The notes beneath the pieces were generated by a model. That model had not been told where the DNA came from, ran no database searches, and worked only from the letters and a program-made list of their open reading frames with translations. DNA of 64,000 bases from Plotosus lineatus. Its lineage: Eukaryota; Chordata; Actinopteri; Siluriformes; Plotosidae. Each line of letters starts with the position of its first letter. Positions within the stretch are counted from its first letter, which is position 1. Shown piece after piece: positions 23,575 through 33,619 of this stretch. The stretch is taken from the NCBI GenBank assembly GCA_024760905.1, contig CM045751.1, forward strand, positions 5,954,501-6,018,500, written 5' to 3'. The position numbers and the translations under genes are program-made.

Positions 23575-24295
23575 GCATGTTTGCTTCACAGCAAGAGGCT
23601 CCTGGCTTCCAACCGCAGGCTCAGGAATTTCTGTGTGAAGTTTGCATGTTCTTCGAGTGCTTGTGTGGGTTTCCCCGGGGTACTCTGGTTTCCTCCTCTC
23701 GGCCATAAAACCCTGCAGATTAGTCCGAGTGGCTGTGTGAAATTGCCTTTAGGTGTGACTGAATGATCGTGTATGTTGAACCTGCGATGGCCTGGCGAGC
23801 TGTTTAAAATGTGACCCGTCTTCGCCCAGAGTTGGCTGGCTGGCTTCACCGTCCCCTGCAATCTGTCCACCTCACAGCCAAGACTGGTTTCCGGGTTCGA
23901 TTCTGTGTGGAGTTTGCATCCACTGCTGTTTCCTCCTACAATTCATAAACATGCACATTAATTGGCAGTTTCAAATTGATGTTGAGTGTGAATGGGTGTA
24001 TGCATGTTTGCCAGGCGATGAGTGAGCCTGAGGTTCAGGGTGTACCCCATCTCCTTTCATTTAATTTCATTTCACAGCATTTGGCAGACGCTCTTATCCA
24101 AAGAAATTTAAGGATTTTTTTTTTTTTACACAACTGAGCAATAGAAGGTTAAGAGCCCAAAAGTCGTGATACTGCAGTGGGAATTGAACCTCTGACCTTC
24201 GGATCAGCAACGCCATTTTCGCCATGAGTTGGCTGAGCCAGGCTCCGGCCTGTCCCGCGACACTGATAGGATTAAGCGGTTGGGAAGAGGAAGAA
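23575..24295 (+). mobile_element. Nested V-SINE/SINE block, copy 2 partner
   Basis: It has the same arrangement as 15165-15890: one V-SINE-like unit, then a second split by an inverted CAGCATTTGGCAGACGCTC-type SINE (24069-24240). Confidence 0.75.
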
Positions 24296-24351
24296 GCGAA
24301 ACCTTTTGGCATAAAGGGGCGTTTCCGCCTCGTGCTGGACAGTTCTGCCAG

Positions 24352-24498
24352 CCAATGAAAAACGAGTTCACTGTGACAACCAATAGAAATCAAAGGGTTC
24401 AAAAATGAAAGTGAAAAGAAGCAGCATTTTCTTCAGCTCGGTTTGTTTTCAAGATACATGCAGTCTGGATTCTCTTGAGAGACTTTAATAAGGGGATC

Positions 24499-24529
<31 letters not shown>

Positions 24530-24533
24530 TAAT
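24352..24533 (+). promoter_or_regulatory. ISRE-bearing promoter and 5' UTR of gene copy 2
   Basis: CCAAT boxes lie at 24352-24356 and 24380-24384, and the ISRE core GAAAGTGAAA at 24407-24416. A poly-T run just before the ATG (24499-24523) is longer than in copy 1. Only the TATA-like TTTAAA of copy 1 is changed here. Confidence 0.6.
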
Positions 24534-24864
24534 ATGGCGTATTTTCTTCCCGGGTATTTGAAGTACTTGATATACAAAAGCACATTGGCGGTCAGGGTTC
24601 AGGTAGAAGTTCGAACAATTCCAAACATGCAGAAGGTCAATGATCAGATCTTTCAGAATCTCTCCAAAACGATGAAGATAATTCCATGTGATCAGGAGAA
24701 CAGTGACGTGAACATAGTGTTCTGTCCGATCGTGTCTCGCGCAGGAACCGACCTCGAGGCGACACTCGGCCGACTCTCAGGTGAGGAGACACCTGCACAC
24801 ACACACGCACACGCACACACACGCACGCACACACACACACGCACACACACACACGCACACACAC

Positions 24865-24939
<75 letters not shown>

Positions 24940-27900
24940 AACTATTCGAGCAGGGCTGCACACACCTTTTCACCAAGCGAGCTTCTTACAAAATGACCAA
25001 GTCGCAGTGATCCACCAACTATAAAATTGCAAACATATATTTATTCAGAAATATATTGAAAATTGGGCAGTGGTGGCCTGGTGGTAAAGGTGCTGGATCA
25101 CTGATCCTAAGGTTGGAACTGATCCAGAAGGCCTAGAGAAAGACCAAAGAGAAGATTTATGGATGTAGTGAAGGAGGACATGAAGGTAGTTGGTGGAAGA
25201 GAAGAAGATGCAGAGGACAGGGTGAGATGGAGGCAGATGATTCGCTATGGCGACCCCTGAAGGGAACAGATGAAGGAAGAAGAAGAAGAAGATTTGAATT
25301 CAACCCTCAATCCTCAAAAGGTTGGTGGCGAAGACACCGGATTACTACTCAGAAGGTTGACACCGTTGCATTGTGGTTAAAATGTCCACCCCACAGCAAG
25401 AGGTCCTGCATTTCAGTCACGGGGCGTCTCTAAGTGGATTTTGTATGAGGGCTGTCATGGACTGTTGAGATGTTTAGGGTGTTATGCTCTTATCTCAGGG
25501 TTTCCTAATACCAATACCCCAATACCAGAGAAGGGTAAATCAGTTTGCCAAATTAATCGACGACTAAACGAAATGGACCATTTCCATCAACACGGGCCAG
25601 ACAATTGCTTTTTAGGTCACTTGTCATTTTTGCTGCAATTTTCTCCTGGGCTGCAAAGTACCATTGGATCTCTTTCTCCAAATGGATCTATGACAATTTG
25701 ACCTATGACCCACAATACAGATGCATGACTTGTTTTCAACCTTCCTATGTTCCTATGTTCCCTCACACCTACCCATTACTATGCCCCTTCCACTGGCTCC
25801 CAATACAGTACCTGCCCGCATTTAGATACTGGTGTTGCCAAGAGGAAGAACAGACGCGTAAACCCTTATATTTGGAGATCAGATTCAAACCCAGATGTTT
25901 CTATCGCCATCTCTGGCCTGGAGTCGAAGGGAGAGGAAAATGGCAGTACAGTCAGGGAGGGTGCGCAATCCCATCCACGCTGTTCTACACAAGTGATACA
26001 ATCACAGCTGACACAAGCCTGTTATGTTTTCATTACTGATTGTCACCAACCAACCAATCACAGATTTTCTTTCTTTTTTAAATTAACTCAAATAATTAAT
26101 TGTAAAAATTTTTTTTAAAACTCACACCTATCTGTTATTCACAATTCATTTGTTTGACCTTCCAGACATGAAGCCCAACATCGTGATGGTACTTCACCAC
26201 ACCTTCAGCAATGAGTGCGTTATACCAAAAAGCAGCAGCTATGAAAGGAAAAATTTGATGATGGTGGACCTACTGTACCATGAGGACCAGGGGCTACTGG
26301 ACTGCTCAGAAAACAATGGAGAACTCACCAAGGTGGTATCGCACTTAAAGAAATATGCCAAACCTCAGTATACTGTGAGTACCAATATGTAAAACAGGTT
26401 TATTTATTTGTGTGTTTATTATTTGTGGGGCCAGTGGTGTCGTGGTTAGGATGCTGGGCTCATGATCGGGAGGTTGTGTGTTTGAATCCCAGTGAGACCC
26501 CCACTGTGCTAAGACCCCTGGGCAAGGTCCTAACCACAAATGTGCCTCTGTTCACCCAGCAGTATAAATGGGTACCAGTAAAATATACTGGGAAGGTAAC
26601 CTGCGATGGACTAGCGTCCCATCCAAGAGGAGTTGAACTCCTGGTCGCTTCACGCTACAGAAACTAGGGATCAGCACCGGCCATGATGAGCCACTATGGC
26701 TCGTGTGTAAAAAGCCCAACAGACCTTACCTACTTTTTTATTATTATAAATAATGTAAAATTATTTAAAACTCACTGTATGAACAAAAATGTTTTTTGTT
26801 AAATAAAAAACTTTATTTGACCTTAAAGCAGTGGTTCTCAAATAGTGGGGCGCGATGCGATGCTGGGGGGGGGGGGGGGGGGTGTGACCCCACAGAACAT
26901 GCTTTTTTTGGTTTGTTTGTTTGCCGTATTAGGATAAAGTGTAATTCTACATCCACTACAGCAGGTGGCAATGGCTTCCTCACTGTCAGAATGTGCCCAG
27001 AGGTAAAATAAGAAGGAAAGTTAATAAACCTACCATGGAAATTTTTAACAGGGACAGAAAGCGAGGCGGAGAGAGACGGAGACAGTGAGAGAAACGAAAG
27101 TTTCCCAAAAGTTAAGTCGAGGAGGTATGATGAAGCAGATATAACGCCTGGCTTCACTGTGCTGCCGCGAGAAGCGAGGAAAGACCGCTGTGTTTCCTGT
27201 GTCTGAAAACATTGGCAGCGGACAGCATGAAGCCAAGTAAATTCAGGTGTCACTTAAAGACATCACACCCCAATCACGTGATGAGCCGCGTGAGTTTTTT
27301 TCAGCGAAAACGTGCCGAGTATTGCCAACAACCATCTCGCTTTGTGAATGCTACTCCAGCAAACCAGCGAGCTCTGTTCGCATCAGATAAGGTCGAGTTT
27401 CAAACTGCTCAGTGTAGAAAACCCCACAGCAGAGGAACTGATCCGACCTGCAGCAGACACGGTCTCTGTCATGCTGGATGACGTCACTGCTGTGAAAATA
27501 AGTCCAGGTCCCAGTTCAGCATTGAGCAGGAGCTGAGAGTTCTGTATCGCGCTTTAAACCCGGCTTCGAAAAGCTCTGCACCGCAAAACGTGCTCATTAT
27601 AGCCATTAATCTGGACTTCATTGTTTTGAGAAAAACAATAATAATAAAAATAATACAAAATGTTTTTGCTCATTTTTGTTTTGTAGGTTAAAGTGTTTTA
27701 TATATTGTGCTTCTGTGTTAATGTTGCTGATCAATTTGAATTTATTATTATTTATTGATTTTATTTAATTTTATTTTTCAGTGTCGAATGGTTCAAATTG
27801 TTGGGCAAAAAATGTTTACAGTTTAAATAAGGATACTTTTTTTTATTTCAGGCAAATTGATGCACTTTAAATCTTTTTGTTTAAAGACTAAAAAATTGTT

Positions 27901-28435
27901 CATAAAGTTATTCTTTGTTGGAAGTTGATCTATATTTCTTCATTTTTTTTGTATTCCATAATGTTAATAAGGATACAGTGTTATGCAGAGGATTACCTAT
28001 AACAATTTTAAGACAAATAACACTATTTATATTGGGGTGGGGCGCGAAATGTTTTCCTCTTCCTCGGGGGGGCTGACAGAAATTAATTGAGAATCTCTGT
28101 GATAAAGTCAATTAAACCTGGTTGTATTGAAATAACTGTTATGAAAGAAACAATGATGTAACAGAAATCAGTACATTAATGCAAACATGTAAATTACATC
28201 ATAATAATATTTGCAATATTCATGAATGGATGTTGAATTAATAATGTCTTGTTTGTTGTTGTAGGTAAGGACACCATTCAGGATTGCAGGTCTAATATCT
28301 GATATCATGGCTTTCTTCAGGGCTTTCCTGAATTGGATCTCGTCCGATTATTCCAACAAACATAACGTTTACTACTTGCTTCCTTTATTAGTGCTTGGAT
28401 TTTATGTTATTTGTCGTATTACTAGGAAAGACTAA
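24534..28435 (+). CDS. Unrecognised small teleost protein, duplicate copy 2 (208 aa, C-terminal membrane anchor)
   Basis: Exons are 24534-24780, 26166-26374 and 28265-28435 (627 bp, 208 residues plus TAA), with splice phases identical to copy 1 and exons 1 and 2 of equal length. Exon 1 reads [18 protein letters not shown] and ends with [20 protein letters not shown]; exon 2 carries VMVLHHTF and LYHEDQGLL. Exon 3 ends with a hydrophobic segment near residues 187-201 ([15 protein letters not shown]) and the basic tail CRITRKD. There is no signal peptide, so a tail-anchored, cytosol-facing protein is likely. The two copies differ at 11 of 82 exon 1 residues and about 16 of 69 in exon 2. Function unknown; the ISRE-like promoter suggests an interferon-stimulated effector. 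A Gig1-like identity is only a guess. Confidence 0.8.
24796..24937. repeat. Long (AC)n with interspersed GC, intron 1 of gene copy 2
   Basis: About 140 bp of ACAC with periodic ACGC interruptions, starting 16 bp after the splice donor. It produces false open frames of alternating Thr-His or Cys-Val. Confidence 0.97.
25069..25270 (+). mobile_element. SINE head joined to LINE 3' fragment
   Basis: 25069-25118 is the family A SINE head. From about 25122 it switches to the [14 protein letters not shown] LINE tail (AGAAGATTTATGGATGTAGT), ending GACCCCTGAAGGGAACAGAT. Confidence 0.75.
26427..26725 (+). mobile_element. tRNA-derived SINE, family D, in intron 2 of gene copy 2
   Basis: The head GGGGCCAGTGGTGTCGTGGTT with GTGTGTTTGAATCCCAGT is followed by a body (CAGTATAAATGGGTACCAGT) and an end GAGCCACTATGGCTCGTGTG. 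An inverted relative, split by a MITE, lies at 28860-30215. Confidence 0.8.
26829..28099 (+). mobile_element. hAT element with decayed transposase, intron 2 of gene copy 2
   Basis: The ends are CAGTGGTTCTCAA and its inverse TTGAGAATCTCTG. The flanks are CCTTAAAG (26821-26828) and TGATAAAG (28100-28107), a diverged 8-bp target duplication. Copy 1 has the uninterrupted site GACCTTAAAGTCGATTAAAC at about 19861-19880. The interior has [15 protein letters not shown] and [10 protein letters not shown], transposase fragments with stops and frameshifts. A poly-G run at 26866-26882 lies near the left end. Confidence 0.88.
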
Positions 28436-28549
28436 ATCTCAGATCCAGGATCGTACACATATAGTATTATTTATCTTGTGAGTTAAAATAATGTATGTAA
28501 CATGATCACCACAATAATGTTAATTAAATGCAAATTAAGGGCTCTCCCT

Positions 28550-28620
28550 GTTATTGACAACCTTGTGGAGCGTGGGACTCGAAGCTCTAACCCTCGGATC
28601 AGAGGCCACCACTGCCCTCC
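28550..28620 (-). mobile_element. SINE family A head fragment, inverted
   Basis: GTTATTGACAACCTTGTGGA to the head complement GGCCACCACTGCCC, only ~70 bp. Confidence 0.65.
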
Positions 28621-28859
28621 ATAAAGTTAACCACATTACAATCAGTATATCTATAGTCTACCATGCTAACCAGCTGACACTGTTGCTTAGCGTTTGACAT
28701 AGGCAGCTGTCACATGTAGAAAATGTGTTATTACTTATAGCGTTCACAAACAAATCTGTGTTTCCTGTTTATTATTATGTTTGAGTATGTGTCTGTACTT
28801 TATCCATCATTATCTATGTCAAATATTAAAGCTTTATTGATAAGGTAAAATCCTCTGAG

Positions 28860-30215
28860 CTTTTTATACCCGAGCCATAGCCATCAGGCCGGTGCTTATC
28901 CCTGGTTTCCGTAGCGTGAAGCGACTAAGAGCACAACTCCTCCTGGATGGGATGCTTGTCCATCGCAGGTTACGTTCCCAGTATATTTTACTGGTACCCA
29001 TTTACAGACTCTCCCCAACTTACGTTTTTGTTTGGTTCCGGATGGCCAAACGTAAGTAAAAAAAAAATGTAAGTAGTTACTGTATGTTCCAGTGACATAT
29101 GACGTTCATACTGTACTATACATCCATAAATACCATTACTGTATCTCATAAAACACCCCTAAATCAATTATTAGAAACATCACATTGTAAAATAATATCA
29201 AATATATCAAATAATATCAACACTAATTTCAAAAAAATTAAATTCAAGCAAAATAATTTAAAATTGATAAATTTTAATCAAATTCACTCATCAAATATGA
29301 AATACAGTATCAAATATAACCTTCTCTATGATGCGATCTTTCTGCTTGTAAATGGTTCCGAAGGTCGACGGATGATCACTTCACATGAAGCTAAACCAAG
29401 TCACTTTACATAAAGCTTAAAACAGCCAATCAACGCTTACAATATGTGAGGTGTAGTTCACTTGCTTGTGCTTGAGACAAAGCGCGGGTTATACGGACCT
29501 CCGGTCTTTCAAGTGAGCAAGGGCGCTGTTGAATACTTGTTGAGTACTCAGCCTGCACTGATGTGAATCACCAGCAGAGCGGAGAGTTCTCTTTCTTTTC
29601 TGGATTTGGGTTTTCATTCATTTTACAACTCTCTTTGCTTAACTGAGTATGCATGGTAGATTGCGCCGATCCAAGCAGATCTTTAATTCAGTCTTGGAAA
29701 AACCAGAAATTCCAGCATATGCCTGAAAACTTGCACCCATGCTAGTAGGATTACGCTTCTGACCAACCATATTTGCTTAGGGTTACAAAAGTCCACAAAA
29801 CAGTGTAAACACAAAGATCACAGAGACGACGTCTTAACACAAGGGTGACACGCAGTGAACTGGGAAGCAGCAGGGCACATTCAGTCTGTAGTTTGTAAAC
29901 AATGGACGCAGCGTCATTACGTCATTGCATCATTACATCAGCATACTACGTAGGTACGTCTTGTACTCAAAATTTGACATAATTTTTTTTTTTTTTTTTT
30001 TTTTTCCTAAACCCGTAAAAAAAAAAACAAAAAAAAAAACGTAAAACGGATGAACGTAAGTTCGGGAGCGTCTGTATACTGCTGTGTGAACAGAGACACA
30101 CTTGTGGTTAAGACCTTCCCCAGGGGTCTTAGCACAGTGGAGGTCTAACTGGGATTCAAACACACAACCTCCCGATCATGAGTGCAGCACTGTGACCACT
30201 ACGCCACCGGCCCCA
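28860..30215 (-). mobile_element. SINE family D, inverted, split by a MITE
   Basis: The two halves (28860-29004 and 30075-30215) reconstitute an inverted family D SINE. The reverse of the 26.4 kb copy reads continuously across the site. Confidence 0.82.
29005..30074. mobile_element. 1,070-bp mariner-like MITE inserted at TA
   Basis: The inverted ends are CAGACTCTCCCCAACTTACG and CGTAAGTTCGGGAGCGTCTG. A TA lies on each side (29003-29004, 30075-30076), and the uninterrupted SINE shows a single TA at this point. No transposase frame. Internal bases 29465-29560 resemble the hairpin at 63.2-63.4 kb. Confidence 0.85.
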
Positions 30216-30699
30216 AAGCTTTATTGAGTGGAATTAAAAAACCATGTGCGTGTGAGTTTCTATTCAAACCACTAGATGCCAGCAATTAGTTTTATAAGCC
30301 TTATAGACTGTCTGCTGTCCCATTACCAAGGACCATCCAGACTAAATAATTACATGAGAGAGTAAATTAAAAATATATAATTAGAAAAAAATACAGCATA
30401 TCAGGGCAATAAATAAATAATACTAAGGAATCCAAGTTGATCTTATCAAATTAAAATGAAAGGAAGGCCTTCCCAAGTTTCCTGCGGACACAAATATGTA
30501 TATTTATCATCAGGTGTTTTGAACATACACGTACAAATTCTGCTCAAAATTAATTTGATTGTTTGCATTCGGCTGTGAGAAAAGGCGAAAGGAGAGCGAG
30601 AACTTGCAAAAATAGTATACAGATATTTACCTGACAAATCAGATATAAACTTGTAAACTTCTGATGAGGCTAGAAACACCTGTAAATAATATGAGAGAA

Positions 30700-30900
30700 C
30701 CAACCCCCCCCCACCCATATAGGCCAAAAACATGCAGATTAGGCTCCAAATTGCTCATAAGTATGAATGTGTGTGTGTGTGTGTGTGTGTGTGTTGGCCC
30801 TACGAGCTGTTTATTGTGTACCTTGAATTTGCAAACTGGGATAGGCTCCAGGTTCCTCATGGCAGCAGTAGGATTAAGCGGTTGAGCAGATAAATGAGTG
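30700..30900 (+). mobile_element. V-SINE-like fragment with (GT)n
   Basis: It contains AAACATGCAGATTAGGCTCC, a GT run at 30768-30794, and the tail GATAGGCTCCAGGTTCCTCA then GATTAAGCGGTTGAGCAG. The tail is shared with copy 1 at about 20478. Confidence 0.7.
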
Positions 30901-31149
30901 AGAGTGGGATGATGGATGAACTATTGTTTTTCAGTAAAATGAACAAATACAAGTATCATAAATCAGTTATTGATTGATTTTTGTTTCCCCGATACCATGA
31001 ATAAAGTACATCAAACTGATCGGTGTTGAGTGATAATTCATGCATTCCATCCGGGATATACTATTATTCCAGTTTAATGTCCAGTGTTGTACTTAACATA
31101 TATGACGAAGTAAACAAAGTTTTCAAAACATATTTTTTATCATCAGTAA

Positions 31150-31830
31150 TTGCCACGCAAAAAAAAATTAAAAAAAAAAAAATGGATGTGCTCTTCAAGC
31201 GTGTTCCCCTTGCTGGCATGGCTTCCAGTGAAAGCAAATAAGGCCATAAATTGGAGGCAGAGGAGAACAACTTTGGAGATTAGCTTCTGTAATTCAAGGA
31301 AATATGGTACATGCATGGGGTTTATAATAGTTTGTGCACCAGGGGGGTGGAGGGTCAACAAGACAGTGTGGAATTGCATGGATTGTGCCATTTCAAACAC
31401 CAGAGGGGTTAATGGGTTCAGGTTGGGGTGAATCAGAAATATGCAGCTGGTTGAACAAAAAAAAAAAAAGATACACAAAATGTTCAATACAATAAAAAGG
31501 ATAGAGTAGGATAGAACAACACCCCTCAAGAGGATTATCTGATCAGTTGTGAACAGCTTCCTGACGGTAAGATTTCAAAACAAGTTTGGATCATAAGTTC
31601 TTGACAAATACGAATCTGAGTTTGTTAATGAAATTATCCAGAATTTTGAAAATTTGGTGAATTATGATGGCACACCCATAACTCGGTCATGAGAAATTAA
31701 ATGACTGAAAGTCATTCAACGCATATGAATTAGAACAAACAACCAGCATACCGTCTGATTTAAAAAATTAATAATAATATACTGTATTAATCCTGCAAAG
31801 GAAAGTTAGCTCTGCATACACATATTCACA

Positions 31831-31889
<59 letters not shown>

Positions 31890-32120
31890 TGAGCACATTA
31901 CCTGGAGAACAGTTGGGGGTAAGGTGACTTGCTCAATGGGATTTCACCTATAAGGAAGACAGGTGTTCTTCTCTTCCCCAGAAACATCACAATTTTCCTG
32001 CTAGTTTGGGAATAAAATCCGCAACGTTTCAGTCCACAGCCCGCCTTTACTCACTATGAGGTAACAGCCGCCCCAACTGGTTGTTGTGCCAGAAAAACAG
32101 CCGGGTTTAATGTTTACATG
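31150..32120. other. Intergenic, with (CA)n at 31832-31886
   Basis: The first 300 bp is single-copy-looking sequence without a supportable exon. A pure CA run of about 27 units follows, then an inverted SINE-like fragment to about 32072. Confidence 0.5.
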
Positions 32121-32122
32121 TG

Positions 32123-32466
32123 AGCAGTGGTGGCCTGGTGGTAAAGGTGCTGGATCACTGATCCTAAATCATTGATCCTAAGGTTGGGGTTTCAAACCCC
32201 ACTCTCCATGGGCTGTCACTGTCCCGCCCAGTGCAGCTCACTGTATTATCAAAGGCCAGCTGTGTCTCTCACTGTCTATGGTGTGAGGTTCATGTAAAAG
32301 AACCATTGTTGACTTTCGTAAAGAGTATCTGCAAAGCCGTCATCGTGTTTCCACCCTGCGATGGCCTGGCGAGCTGTTCAGGGTGTACTCTGCCCTTACC
32401 CGGAGTCGGCTGGGATGGGCGCCAGCCTCCCCGTGGCCCTAATTAAGATTAAGCGGTTACAGAAAA
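32123..32466 (+). mobile_element. SINE family A with duplicated head segment
   Basis: Full-length SINE in which the head phrase ATCACTGATCCTAA is partly repeated (CATTGATCCTAA), then the usual body and the tail AAGATTAAGCGGTTACAGAA. Confidence 0.85.
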
Positions 32467-32824
32467 TGAATGTTACAAGGTTTGTTATTTGTCAATTATT
32501 TGGAAGGTGTACTGTATTTGTACCACCCCATTATTATAAGCGGCTATTTCATGTACTCCCAGGAAAGTCCATTTAGTTTCGAGCATTAAAAAAATCTCGA
32601 AAAAAATAAAAACACCCAATGAGGTGAACACTTTAACAAGACACTTTATGTCTTTGAAGTTATTTTTTTCGTGAACTTTGCAAATATCTCCCATTCACCT
32701 TCTCATTCCATACCTGTCATACTTTTGTTGTCATTGCGGCAATGCACTCACCTCAGAATTGCAGGCCCCATACAGAACCTGTTTTTTCAGACAAACATCC
32801 ATTCACAGTTGGGGTAGGTTGAAA

Positions 32825-32962
32825 TAGGCCTCCATCCATCCACCCAGCCATTTACCAAACTTCTTAATCCTACTGGGATCACAGCAAGGCTGAATCTTTG
32901 GGTTGAATCTTTGGGTGAAGGCAGAGTACACCATGAACAGCCTGCCAGTTCATTTCAGGGCC

Positions 32963-33018
<56 letters not shown>

Positions 33019-33019
33019 T

Positions 33020-33060
<41 letters not shown>

Positions 33061-33066
33061 AACACA

Positions 33067-33116
<50 letters not shown>

Positions 33117-33255
33117 GAAACAGCCAATTTGTCGGATGTGCATGGAGGGAAAATGCAAGCTCCACACAAGAACACCTTCACCCACCACAGGGCTCGGGTG
33201 CGGGACCTAACTGCTTTCAGGTGAGACCGCTAACCACTAGACCACGGTGTCACAC
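32825..33255 (-). mobile_element. V-SINE-like repeat, inverted, expanded by (CA)n-(GA)n
   Basis: It opens with a tail complement (CTTCTTAATCCTACTGGG) and closes with a head complement (CCGCTAACCACTAGACC). A compound CA/GA array at 32964-33117 has expanded inside it. Confidence 0.75.
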
Positions 33256-33284
33256 CTCTGCATTGTCATTCATTCATTCACATG

Positions 33285-33610
33285 AAATGCTTGATCCTAA
33301 TTAGGGTATCAGGGGAGGGTGGCACCCATCTCAGCTGACTCTGGGCCAGGGCAGAATACACCCTGTACAGCTCGCCAGGCCATTACAGTGCAGAACCATA
33401 CTGACAGCTATTCAGCAACTCTTGCCGAAAGTTAGCAACGATTCTTTTTCCTGCCTCTCACCTCAGAGAGTGAGAGACATGGCTGGCCTTTGATAACCAA
33501 GGTAGCTGCACTGGGGGGGCAGCATTGACAACCCGGTGATAATGGGGCTTGATCCCCCAACCTTGGGATCAGTAATCCATCACCTTGCCACCAAGCCACC
33601 ACTGCCCCAC
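33285..33610 (-). mobile_element. SINE family A, inverted
   Basis: From GCTTGATCCTAATTAGGGTA to GCCACCAAGCCACCACTGCC. Diverged but full length. Confidence 0.82.
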
Positions 33611-33619
33611 CTCTGCATT

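Larger units (their letters stand above)
22325..31148. repeat. Segmental duplication, copy 2
   Basis: Partner of 13425-20805. It opens inside the hAT right half (GATCCCTG near 22500, with CTTTAATG as the relic target duplication). It is enlarged by a complete hAT in intron 2, a SINE at 26427 and a SINE/MITE nest at 28860-30215. Homology resumes at about 30838-31148, matching 20478-20805. Confidence 0.92.

Noticed and set aside
15129..23870. Identical frames of 74 and 94 residues in both duplication copies, which look like a conserved gene.
   Set aside because: They lie inside a V-SINE-like repeat within the 423-bp identical block; identity comes from the recent copy event, not coding constraint.
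24637..24996. Open frames of alternating Thr-His or Cys-Val residues (also at 32.9-33.3, 41.5 and 16.4 kb).
   Set aside because: They are read-through of CA/GT microsatellites; no splice or family support.
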